Positions 1 to 6,797 of a stretch of 8,669 nt of DNA are shown piece by piece (position 1 is the stretch's first letter; each line of letters starts with the position of its first letter). This DNA comes from JADJLQ01 sp034439915. Lineage in GTDB: Bacteria; Bacteroidota; Bacteroidia; Chitinophagales; Saprospiraceae. The stretch covers positions 1 through 8,669 of the forward strand of contig JAWXBI010000086.1 of NCBI GenBank assembly GCA_034439915.1. The letters run 5' to 3'. A program made the translations under genes and the position numbers. Under the pieces are notes generated by a model that was not told where the DNA came from, did not search any database, and saw nothing but the letters and a program-made list of their open reading frames with translations.

Positions 1-156
1 AATTCTTTTCTCTGCATTTTGATATGGTTTCGGCAAATATATGTAACGAGACCCCGTAATATTCCCCCTACCCCTGGACTTCCTATAAAAATTGATCATA
101 ATTTTATAAAACTTCTAAATAAATACCTGTTATCTGCAATGAAAGCTGTTGGAGTC
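1..156. other. Left-edge noncoding stretch downstream of the WYL gene
   Basis: No convincing gene, CRISPR repeat or RNA gene is visible here. An A/T-rich imperfect inverted repeat (TATAAAAATT at 84-93 against AATTTTATA at 100-108) lies downstream of the minus-strand WYL gene. It has no G/C-rich stem and no following T-tract on that strand, so I do not call it a terminator. The minus-strand transcript unit may continue beyond base 1. Confidence 0.5.
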
Positions 157-1083
157 CTAAGAAAAATCAATGCGGGAGGATGATTTTTTAATATGCAACC
201 TTAGAGTTTCCGGTTCCAGGATATCCACTACGTGTTCGTGGTATCCCAATAAGAAATTGCTTAGGCCATAAAACCTGTGATTGACCTTGCACTCCAGTTC
301 GTAAATGTCTTCTGCACTTGCGGACGCATGGATATAGGCTTGTGTGGCAGGGAACCGCTCTAAAAGTTCATTGTAGCCTCCTACCCGAAGACGGATATGC
401 ACGGAAACCTGATGATCGTCCACCAGGCCAAAAGGGTCGGTGGCAACCACATAATGTTTGCCTGCATGTTTCCAGATCGAGGGAGTGATTTCTATTCTGG
501 TGATACGCGAGATCCTATAATGTCTTAATGCGGAATGGTCCAGATCAAAGGCCTGGATGATATCTTCTTTGGGACTGATATGAAAAGCCTCGACCCGACG
601 GTCACTTACCTGGGAGCTATTGGTAGAACGGTAATCACAAAGAGTCACCACTTTTTTAAATTTTTTAGCTTTTTCCAGCAGGTTGATTTTTGATAGATAG
701 GTTTTGGTTATCAGGTTGCTACCAAGGGTGGACAGGTCGTACAGGTTGGCTATTTTGTTCCTGATCCGGTCAATCCTTTTAGGATCCGAATTTATTTTCA
801 AAAGCGCCTCATCTAATAACTGTTGATCCAACTCCGAAAAAAACATGGACTCCCTGAGCTGGTCAAAAGGCTCATCTTGTTTAAGAGCATAACGGTATTG
901 GGGATCATATAGGATATCAAAACCAGCATTGCGCATTTCGTCAAAATCTTTTTTGATGGTGTCTTCATGCACATTGTACCGGATTGCCAATTGTTTCTTG
1001 GTATATCCATGCGGCCTTTCGATGATATCCCTCAAAATTTTGAGGAGGCGGGTCTTGGGGCTATGATCTTTAAACCGGTTCAT
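157..1083 (-). CDS. WYL-domain transcriptional regulator next to cas6
   Basis: A 308-residue cytoplasmic protein, probably a DNA-binding regulator that senses a ligand, possibly a nucleic acid or nucleotide, through its WYL domain. Residues 12-68 form a winged helix-turn-helix (helical stretch around YTKKQLAIRYNVHEDTIKKD, then a wing ending DPQYRYAL). Residues about 130-200 match a WYL domain (PKEDIIQAFDLD...RHYRISRI), and residues about 225-300 match the WCX C-terminal extension (FLLGYHEHVVDILEPETLRL). The signature Trp-Tyr-Leu itself is replaced by Asp-Ile-Ile at 174-176, so the ligand pocket may differ. The gene begins 7 bp after the cas6 stop on the same strand, so the two are probably co-transcribed. 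The start codon has an A/T-rich leader and no Shine-Dalgarno sequence. WYL regulators are a known accessory of CRISPR-Cas loci. That this one regulates cas genes is inference from its position. Confidence 0.88.
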   Translation of the reverse strand: MNRFKDHSPKTRLLKILRDIIERPHGYTKKQLAIRYNVHEDTIKKDFDEMRNAGFDILYDPQYRYALKQDEPFDQLRESMFFSELDQQLLDEALLKINSDPKRIDRIRNKIANLYDLSTLGSNLITKTYLSKINLLEKAKKFKKVVTLCDYRSTNSSQVSDRRVEAFHISPKEDIIQAFDLDHSALRHYRISRITRIEITPSIWKHAGKHYVVATDPFGLVDDHQVSVHIRLRVGGYNELLERFPATQAYIHASASAEDIYELECKVNHRFYGLSNFLLGYHEHVVDILEPETLRLHIKKSSSRIDFS

Positions 1084-1090
1084 ATTATAT

Positions 1091-1864
1091 TTATTTTAAT
1101 TGTACCCAGCCAAATCCCTGACTGCCTTTTTCTCCCAGACCGCTATACCATATTAACCGTTGCAGTTCTACCGGAGCAGTGATTTTACAATCATAGGTGT
1201 ACCCAATAAGACGGGTTTGCCGTTCTGTGTATTCGTGTATATTGACTCCTTTCCGCCTATATTGATTCATAATCCTGATTTTAAAGGGCAATTCCTGAGT
1301 TTGTATTGGTACAGACAAAATTGCCCGCAACCGTTGATGTAAATTATTTTGAATCAACTTCTCATAGTTAAGATCATCCGGCGATCGGTACTGGGCGTAT
1401 TCCTTGTTCAATTCCCCTTCACTGACAATCACGGGACTCATGCAAGTATAAGTCATCGTATCCTGCCAGGTCGGCTCAGGCAATACCTCTACCTGTGTGA
1501 TGTCAAAATCAACGGGTTTAAACCGTTCATTGCCGAGGCCAAGATGTTGGTTTTTAAACAGCCCGATGATAAACTGTTGCAGGATGGCATCCACATAAAA
1601 GGCTACCTGCCATTCGACTTTGCCTTGAGGAAATTCAATGGCTTCTGCTTCTTTATGGATGCGATAGGGCATACCGGTCAGCGGACTAAAACAAAACAAT
1701 TTGAATAGTTTGCCATCCTGCCCATATCCCTTTTGGTGCAACCATTGTGCTAATACCGGATCTGCCTGTCCCAGTTTTTTATATATAGCTGCAGATAATA
1801 ATCCCTGATAATTAAGTGGCAGGTAACATAGCTGCCGGGCAATCAGGGTTAATCTCAGGCGCAT
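1091..1864 (-). CDS. cas6: CRISPR-associated endoribonuclease Cas6
   Basis: A 257-residue protein of normal Cas6 length. Cas6 cuts precursor CRISPR RNA inside each repeat to give mature guides for type I and type III effectors. The sequence has the family's layout: an N-terminal strand MRLRLTL, the LPLNYQ...IYKKL segment, WLHQKGY, then FKLFCFSPL, a central FIIGLF segment, EVLPEP, CMSPVIVSE and a C-terminal glycine-rich loop GLGEKGSQGFG at 242-252. Tyr28 and His43 keep the 15-residue spacing of the catalytic Tyr31 and His46 of Pyrococcus furiosus Cas6. Lys45 or Lys52 could serve as the basic residue, so the protein looks catalytically intact. It lies about 100 bp downstream of the J-protein gene and 7 bp upstream of the WYL gene. 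No cas effector, cas1/cas2 or array is present in the window, so the subtype cannot be assigned. Confidence 0.93.
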   Translation of the reverse strand: MRLRLTLIARQLCYLPLNYQGLLSAAIYKKLGQADPVLAQWLHQKGYGQDGKLFKLFCFSPLTGMPYRIHKEAEAIEFPQGKVEWQVAFYVDAILQQFIIGLFKNQHLGLGNERFKPVDFDITQVEVLPEPTWQDTMTYTCMSPVIVSEGELNKEYAQYRSPDDLNYEKLIQNNLHQRLRAILSVPIQTQELPFKIRIMNQYRRKGVNIHEYTERQTRLIGYTYDCKITAPVELQRLIWYSGLGEKGSQGFGWVQLK

Positions 1865-1940
1865 ACCAAATGGGGTGAAAGACTAAATTAAGAATTATTT
1901 CGATTGGAGGGATCGGTATCATGTACCAGGAGGAAGGTAT

Positions 1941-1964
1941 GAGGATTGAGGATTGAGGATTGAG
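1941..1964. repeat. Heptamer tandem repeat (GAGGATT, 3.4 copies)
   Basis: Three perfect copies of GAGGATT plus a partial fourth lie between the J-protein stop codon and the start of cas6. Read on the minus strand, the strand of both genes, the unit is AATCCTC (CCTCAAT in another register). This resembles the CCTCAA hexamers in the beta-glucosidase signal peptide. Confidence 0.85.
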
Positions 1965-1967
1965 TTC

Positions 1968-3110
1968 CTATTTCTCCCAAAACGGATACGGAAAATTCCG
2001 GGTAATAAACTTGGCATATTTTGTAATCTCCTGGTCAGCGTGGACAATTCTTTTCAGTATCCACAGCCGATTACCCGTTGTTAATTCCTCAATATTGGAT
2101 TCATGCCTGTGGGTTGCTTCGACAATAATATTCCTCAGGTTATACCATTCGGTTTCTTTCATTCGTCCGTTTGATTGCAAGTAAGGCCATAGCGCTTCGT
2201 ACCGCTCCTGCAGGGGCAATACGTCCAACTCTTCTTTAAGCCGGGATGCCTGTTCTTTCAAGGTTTCATTATACCAGCTTAGTTTTTCCTCGCTGAGGTT
2301 TTCAGGATTGTTTTCTTCTTTTTGGATCCAGGTGAATTCGAGTTTGAGCAGGGTATGCAGGTCTTTGTTGTTGAAAGCCTCTACCAGTTGCTGCATCCAT
2401 TTTTCTTTTTCCTTTTTTTGGGTTTCATCGCGTTCCAAGTCAGGGTGGAGCACTTTGGCGAGTTGCCGGTATATCCGGTTGATATTTTTTAATCTTGTTT
2501 CTTCATCCGGTTTAGGGTCAACTGTTCTATTTCGGGCTGAAGCGGATTTTTCTTTCTTAAATCTGCTAAACCCTTCGTCATCCGTCCCTGATGTTTCCTG
2601 AACATCTGCTGCTTCGGCATCTTGTTCAAATCTTATTCTTTCTTCCTCCATGAGCGCGTTTTCTTCCTCCATGATTTTATCGAAGTCCAGGCGGTTCACT
2701 TTCCGGAATATAAGTTTCAACGACTCATCCATTTCTAAGGAGGGGCCTTCCATATACTTTATGAGCAGCCCCCGGATGATTTTTCGTATAACTTTCCTTT
2801 CGGTGGCTGTAAGAATTTTATGATAGGTCTGCAGTGACTCAAACAGGATGATCAGCAGGTTGCGAATTGATTTTTGCTGCTCCTCCATCAATGGAAATAA
2901 TTCGTCGCGGAAATAAATCAGGGAATTGTCCAAAAACTTTTCCAGTTCACCCAGCTCTGATCGCAGTTTCTCAATTTTCCGGATCAATAGATTATAGGTT
3001 TGCTGGGGCTTATTCAATTTGGTTTTACCTTTAGAGACGATGACCAGGCTTTTTTGGGTCAGTTCTACTTCCCCAAACAGGTTGACGATGACTGGGCTTT
3101 GTTTTTTCAT
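1968..3110 (-). CDS. J-domain-containing protein, function unknown
   Basis: A 380-residue soluble protein without signal peptide or membrane segment. The centre (about 205-258) resembles a J domain: helix II IYRQLAKVLHPD contains the HPD triad at 222-224 that stimulates Hsp70/DnaK ATPase, followed by KEKWMQQLVEAFNNKDLHTLL as helix III. The flanks do not match classical DnaJ: no Gly/Phe region, zinc centre or C-terminal substrate domain is visible. Instead there is a charged helical N-terminal half with likely coiled coils (35-80, 140-165), a low-complexity acidic linker (about 162-205) and a helical C-terminal third rich in Glu, Lys and Trp. It may be a specialised DnaK co-chaperone or a protein using the J fold for scaffolding. 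It is divergent from the beta-glucosidase gene and upstream of cas6 on the same strand. Whether it shares that transcript is unknown. The start gives MKKQSPVIVNLFG, which looks natural. Confidence 0.8.
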   Translation of the reverse strand: MKKQSPVIVNLFGEVELTQKSLVIVSKGKTKLNKPQQTYNLLIRKIEKLRSELGELEKFLDNSLIYFRDELFPLMEEQQKSIRNLLIILFESLQTYHKILTATERKVIRKIIRGLLIKYMEGPSLEMDESLKLIFRKVNRLDFDKIMEEENALMEEERIRFEQDAEAADVQETSGTDDEGFSRFKKEKSASARNRTVDPKPDEETRLKNINRIYRQLAKVLHPDLERDETQKKEKEKWMQQLVEAFNNKDLHTLLKLEFTWIQKEENNPENLSEEKLSWYNETLKEQASRLKEELDVLPLQERYEALWPYLQSNGRMKETEWYNLRNIIVEATHRHESNIEELTTGNRLWILKRIVHADQEITKYAKFITRNFPYPFWEK

Positions 3111-3369
3111 GAAGAAATTAGATTATTTGAGATGCGGGATTTCCCATTCAATGACAGAAACGATTAGGTTGTAAATATCGAAATTATCCGGCTCATAGTC
3201 TTAGGAGCTACAACTTTTGCAGTGAAATATAATTTGAATTTACTTGTCGATGCTTTGCCGATGAAATAAGCAGGTGTATCGATAAGCAAGTATATTGAAG
3301 ATCAGTTGAATATCGAATTATAGTGTCGAAAAATTTCAGTAGGTTTATAATCAATTGACTTGTAATTGT
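3111..3369. promoter_or_regulatory. Divergent intergenic region, probable promoters for J-protein gene and bglX
   Basis: The two flanking genes point away from each other, so promoters for both are expected here. This is inferred from layout. I could not find a clean Bacteroidota -33/-7 pair (TTTG, then TAnnTTTG at about 20 bp). The nearest -7-like strings are TAGGTTTA at 3340-3347 on plus and TAATTTCG on minus, neither with a well-spaced -33 box. A near-direct repeat, AATATCGAAATTAT at 3174-3187 and AATATCGAATTAT at 3309-3321, could be a regulator site but may be chance in this A/T-rich stretch. Confidence 0.35.
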
Positions 3370-5751
3370 ATGAAATCCTCAAACTTAACAGGCCTTCCGA
3401 GGCCGGAATTCGGGCAGGCCCGCCTTCCGAGATCGGAATTCGGGCAGGCCCCAGCCTCAACCTCAACCTCAACCTTAATCTTAATCTTAACCTTAACCTT
3501 ATTCTTAACCTCCTCCTTACTCTCCTTCGCCCAAAACTCGCCTACAACAATGGGCGCATATGTAACGTCCCTGATGTCAAAGATGACCCTGGATGAAAAA
3601 ATCGGGCAACTCAATTTGCTCACCCCCGGAGGTAATGTTCCGACGGGTTCAGTTGTAAGTTCAGATGTGGAAGCGAAAATTAAAAAAGGTGCTGTAGGTG
3701 GCATCTTCGGTATCACTGGCCCGGAAAAGATAAGGCAGGCACAAGACCTAGCCGTCAATCACAGCCGGTTAAAAATCCCCTTGATCTTTGGATTGGATGT
3801 GATCCATGGGTATAAAACCGTACTGCCCATTCCTTTAGCCATGTCATGTAGCTGGGACCTGGAATTGATTGAAAAGGCAGCCCGACTTTCTGCTATTGAA
3901 GCCAGTGCCGATGGCATATGCTGGACTTTTTCGCCTATGGTAGATATTGCCAGGGATCCCAGGTGGGGTAGGGTTGCGGAAGGGGCTGGTGAAGATCCTT
4001 TTCTGGGGGGACAAATTGCCAAAGCTTATGTCAAAGGATACCAGGGAGTGAATATGAGCGATAAGACGAATATCATGTCGTGCGTAAAACATTTTGCTTT
4101 GTACGGTGCGTCAGAGGCAGGCCGGGATTACAATACGGTGGATATGAGCAAAGGCCGGATGTACAACGATTATTTGCCTCCATATAAAGCCGCGGTTGAC
4201 GCCGGCGTTGGCAGTATTATGAGTTCCTTTAATGATATCGATGGAATTCCGGCAACCGGTAACAAGTGGTTGTTAACGGATTTGCTCCGCACCCAATGGG
4301 GTTTTAAAGGGCTTACGGTGAGTGATTATACCTCTATCAATGAGATGATCGCACATGGCATGGGGGACCTGCAGGCGGTTTCAGCCCTGGCTCTAAAAGC
4401 CGGATTAAACATGGATATGGTCGGTGAAGGTTACCTGACTACCTTGAAAAAATCATTGTCTGAAAAAAAGATCACCCAACAAATGATCGATTACGCCTGC
4501 CGGCATGTATTGGAAGCCAAATATAAACTGGGTCTATTTAAGGAACCTTATAAATACATCGATGAAACCAGACCCGGTAAAGATATACTTACTGCCACCC
4601 ATCGCATGGAAGCCAGGAAGATTGCAGCCCGTTCCATTGTACTGCTTAAAAACGAAAATCAAACCTTGCCCTTAAAGTCTTCAGGCACTATTGCCCTTAT
4701 TGGACCGTTCGCCGATGATAAACAAAATCAACTCGGTACCTGGGCCATAAGTGGCAACAGTGAACTGGCAGTTTCGGTGAAAACCGGTATACAAAATCTT
4801 ACCGGAGATAAACTAAAAATTCAATACGCCTGGGGTGCCAATATCACCGACGACGAATTTGTAGCCAAACAAGCTAATGTATTTGGTGTGAGGGTGACCA
4901 AAGATCCGAGATCCTCACAAGAAATGATTGATGAGGCGGTGGCTCTGGCTAAATCTTCTGATGTCGTAGTTGCCGTAATAGGAGAAGCTTCAGAATTTAC
5001 CGGTGAAGCTTCCAGTATGTCATCCATCGATCTACCGATGAGTCAAAAAAAATTAATTGAAGCGCTTAGAGAGACCGGTAAACCCCTGGTCATCGTCCTC
5101 ATGAGTGGAAGGCCTATGACGGTTGAAAATGAGGTCAGGTCGTCTGCTTCCTTTGTCCAGGCCTGGTTTGGTGGGGTGGAATCCGGTAATGCTATCGCTG
5201 ACGTGTTGTTTGGAGTCCATAACCCTTCCGGTAAACTGAGCATGACTTTTCCAAAAAACGTCGGACAGATCCCTATCTATTACAGCATCCGGAGTACCGG
5301 CAGACCATACCGCGGCGGAGAAAACAGGAAATTCCAATCCAACTATCTGGATGTATCCAACGAACCCTTGTTTCCGTTTGGATTTGGATTGAGTTATACC
5401 CAATTTGAATATGGTCCGGTACAACTCAGCAAGAACACGCTGAAAACCGGTGAAAAATTGATAGCGGAAATCAATTTGAAAAATACAGGTCAAAGGGATG
5501 GAGAGGAAACCGTACAACTCTATATCCAGGATGTCGTGGCTTCGGTCACCAGGCCAGTGAAGGAACTTAAAGCATTTAAGAAAGTCTTCCTGCGTGCCGG
5601 TGAGGAAAGATTAGTTCGTTTTGAAATTTCGGTCAATGACCTAAAATTTTACAATGGAAAATTAATAGCTGTTGCCGAATCCGGTGAATTTAAAATAGGC
5701 ATTGGAGGCAATTCAATGGTGGAAATGAAACCATCCTTCAGACTGGAATAA
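3370..5751 (+). CDS. bglX: Family 3 glycoside hydrolase, exported beta-glucosidase BglX-like
   Basis: A 793-residue exported retaining beta-glycosidase, probably periplasmic, releasing terminal beta-linked glucose or related sugars from oligosaccharides. Numbers below count from a TTG five codons upstream (3355). I prefer the ATG at 3370 because it gives MKSSNL, a normal export start. The export signal runs to LLSFAQ (55-60) and is largely built from DNA repeats. The (alpha/beta)8 domain holds FGLDVIHG (145-152), RDPRWGR (200-206), KHF (245-247) and the nucleophile Asp324 in TVSDY. The second domain holds the acid/base candidate Glu551 in EFTGEAS. PLFPFGFGLSYT (671-682) leads into a C-terminal fibronectin type III-like domain (about 695-765). 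Length and order match BglX. The isomerase-like gene follows after 85 bp on the same strand and may be co-transcribed. Exact substrate is not determinable; xylosidase or other beta-glycosidase activity is possible. Confidence 0.93.
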   Translation: MKSSNLTGLPRPEFGQARLPRSEFGQAPASTSTSTLILILTLTLFLTSSLLSFAQNSPTTMGAYVTSLMSKMTLDEKIGQLNLLTPGGNVPTGSVVSSDVEAKIKKGAVGGIFGITGPEKIRQAQDLAVNHSRLKIPLIFGLDVIHGYKTVLPIPLAMSCSWDLELIEKAARLSAIEASADGICWTFSPMVDIARDPRWGRVAEGAGEDPFLGGQIAKAYVKGYQGVNMSDKTNIMSCVKHFALYGASEAGRDYNTVDMSKGRMYNDYLPPYKAAVDAGVGSIMSSFNDIDGIPATGNKWLLTDLLRTQWGFKGLTVSDYTSINEMIAHGMGDLQAVSALALKAGLNMDMVGEGYLTTLKKSLSEKKITQQMIDYACRHVLEAKYKLGLFKEPYKYIDETRPGKDILTATHRMEARKIAARSIVLLKNENQTLPLKSSGTIALIGPFADDKQNQLGTWAISGNSELAVSVKTGIQNLTGDKLKIQYAWGANITDDEFVAKQANVFGVRVTKDPRSSQEMIDEAVALAKSSDVVVAVIGEASEFTGEASSMSSIDLPMSQKKLIEALRETGKPLVIVLMSGRPMTVENEVRSSASFVQAWFGGVESGNAIADVLFGVHNPSGKLSMTFPKNVGQIPIYYSIRSTGRPYRGGENRKFQSNYLDVSNEPLFPFGFGLSYTQFEYGPVQLSKNTLKTGEKLIAEINLKNTGQRDGEETVQLYIQDVVASVTRPVKELKAFKKVFLRAGEERLVRFEISVNDLKFYNGKLIAVAESGEFKIGIGGNSMVEMKPSFRLE
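3391..3450. repeat. Two tandem 30-bp palindrome-bearing repeats inside the bglX signal region
   Basis: Two adjoining 30-bp units (3391-3420 and 3421-3450) agree at 27 of 30 positions. Each contains an inverted repeat of the TTCCGA-GA-TCGGAA type (3425-3438 in the second copy) and a GAATTC core. GGGC-AG-GCCC follows at 3442-3451. Because 30 is a multiple of three, the gene stays open and gains two copies of a decapeptide (GLPRPEFGQA and RLPRSEFGQA) between the MKSSNL start and the hydrophobic core. The G/C-rich palindromic character fits a small dispersed element of the REP type that landed in frame. Confidence 0.85.
3455..3508. repeat. Hexamer tandem repeat encoding the signal-peptide core
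   Basis: Nine consecutive hexamers run CCTCAA x3, CCTTAA, TCTTAA x2, CCTTAA, CCTTAT, TCTTAA. In the bglX frame they encode alternating Ser/Leu and Thr/Ile (STSTSTLILILTLTLFL), the hydrophobic core of the export signal. Changes in copy number would lengthen or shorten this core by two residues per unit without shifting the frame. Confidence 0.9.
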
Positions 5752-5836
5752 GAGCGTTGGATCTCCCCTTTTTAATTTATAGACAGGTTTAAAATTTTTC
5801 TCCGAATTTTGTATTAATAAAAATTAATAAATAAAT

Positions 5837-6661
5837 ATGAAAAGCATAAGTTTACTCCTATTGTTGTTTTTTACTCTCGGTGCTTTAGCGCAGGACAATG
5901 TAGGTGTCCAGTTGTATAGTTTTCGCAATCAGTTTAAACAAGATGTACCCGGAACCATCAAAGCTATCGAAGCTATGGGGATTACCCTGGTGGAGGGAGG
6001 AGATAGTTACGGCCTGCCGATCCTGGAAATCAAAAAAATGCTGGCAGAAAGCAAACTAAAGGTCGTCAGTATCGGCTGTGATTATGCAGCCCTTGAAAAA
6101 GACCCCATGGAATTTGTTGAAAAGGCCAAAGCATACGGGGCTACTTATGTGATGTGCCCGTGGATTCCTCACCCGGAAGGGCCGATTTCGTTGGAGCTGG
6201 CTCAAAAGGCAGTTAAAGTGTTTAATGAAGCCGGTAAAATTTTAAATGATCATGGAATCAAACTGGTTTATCATGCTCATGGATACGAGTTTTCACCTTA
6301 TCAAGGAGGCACCATATTTGATTATATGGTAAAAAACATGGATAAACGTTATGCCAATTTTGAAATGGATGTATTCTGGATGAAACATCCGGGTCAGGAT
6401 CCGGTAGCTTTATTAAAAAAATATAAAGGAAGATTTTTGTTGATGCACCTTAAAGACCGGAAACCCGGCACTCCAGGCAATATGGCTGGTCGCGCCGATG
6501 TGGAAACCAATGTGGTGTTGGGTACCGGAGATATCGGAATAGCAGCGATAATGAAGGTGGCAAAGAAAAAAGGGGTAAAATACTTTTTCATCGAGGACGA
6601 ATCTTCCCGGTCGATGGAACAGGTGCCAAAGAGTCTGGCTTATCTGAAGCAGATTAAATGA
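5837..6661 (+). CDS. Exported sugar isomerase/epimerase-like TIM-barrel protein
   Basis: A 274-residue protein of the xylose isomerase-like TIM barrel superfamily (AP endonuclease 2 fold, sugar phosphate isomerase/epimerase group). A signal peptide covers residues 1-19 (MKSISLLLLLFFTLGALAQ, no lipobox Cys), so the enzyme works outside the cytoplasm. Barrel motifs include NVGVQLYSFR (21-30), VEGGDSYG (52-59), VYHAHGYEF (144-152), FEMDVFW (175-181), LLMHLKD (201-207) and FFIEDE (250-255). Asp178, His204 and Glu253 are likely metal ligands, and His146 or Glu151 probably completes the site. Members of this family interconvert or epimerise free sugars or their derivatives; the substrate is not evident. 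The location after an exported beta-glucosidase suggests action on released sugars or modified glycosides. The ATG is preceded by an A/T-only leader (AATAAATAAAT), typical of Bacteroidota initiation. Length is normal for the family. Confidence 0.88.
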   Translation: MKSISLLLLLFFTLGALAQDNVGVQLYSFRNQFKQDVPGTIKAIEAMGITLVEGGDSYGLPILEIKKMLAESKLKVVSIGCDYAALEKDPMEFVEKAKAYGATYVMCPWIPHPEGPISLELAQKAVKVFNEAGKILNDHGIKLVYHAHGYEFSPYQGGTIFDYMVKNMDKRYANFEMDVFWMKHPGQDPVALLKKYKGRFLLMHLKDRKPGTPGNMAGRADVETNVVLGTGDIGIAAIMKVAKKKGVKYFFIEDESSRSMEQVPKSLAYLKQIK

Positions 6662-6667
6662 GGAGTG

Positions 6668-6688
6668 AGTCAGCAGTCAGCAGTCAGC
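6668..6688. repeat. Heptamer tandem repeat (AGTCAGC x3)
   Basis: Three perfect AGTCAGC units begin 7 bp after the isomerase stop codon. A further copy, in the longer form GAGTCAGC, stands at 6802-6809 on the far side of the 14-bp repeat block. The reverse complement, GCTGACT, fits the NCTGANN pattern of the 14-bp units, so these are the same heptamer family in the opposite orientation. Confidence 0.85.
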
Positions 6689-6696
6689 TCTAATCT

Positions 6697-6794
6697 GCTG
6701 AAACCTGATTGCTGAAACCCGATTACCGGAACCCGATTCCTGAAACCTGATCGCTGAAACCTGGTGGCTGAAACCCGATTGCTGAAACCTGATT
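6697..6794. repeat. 14-bp tandem repeat, seven units
   Basis: Seven contiguous units of consensus GCTGAAACCTGATT fill 98 bp with no length change. The first and last units are perfect; the third (6725-6738) is the most diverged, with four mismatches. The unit splits into two related heptamers, GCTGAAA and CCTGATT, both NCTGANN. The period is not a multiple of three, so protein coding is unlikely although a minus-strand frame happens to stay open. Confidence 0.92.
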
Positions 6795-6797
6795 GTA

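Noticed and set aside
84..108. A/T inverted repeat as a terminator of the cas6-WYL transcript
   Set aside because: The stem has no G/C pairs and there is no T-tract following it on the minus strand.
1160..1708. Plus-strand open frames opposite cas6 (1160-1342, 1349-1708)
   Set aside because: They lie antisense to a well-recognised cas6 gene and show no recognisable motif.
3174..3321. Near-direct repeat AATATCGAAATTAT / AATATCGAATTAT as an operator pair
   Set aside because: It is imperfect, A/T-rich and 135 bp apart with no known regulator site matching; kept only as a note in the intergenic entry.
3355..3369. TTG start five codons upstream of the bglX ATG
   Set aside because: It would prepend MTCNC to an otherwise normal MKSSNL export start; the ATG at 3370 is a simpler start.
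3351..3758. Minus-strand open frame with a KVKVKIKIKVEVEVE segment
   Set aside because: It is the reverse-strand reading of the hexamer repeat inside bglX and has no independent support.
6697..6794. 14-bp repeats as a degenerate CRISPR or a protein repeat
   Set aside because: The units are contiguous with no spacers, and 14 is not a multiple of three. The minus-strand open frame across 6677-6892 is better explained as chance, especially as the plus strand carries the SusD-like tail.
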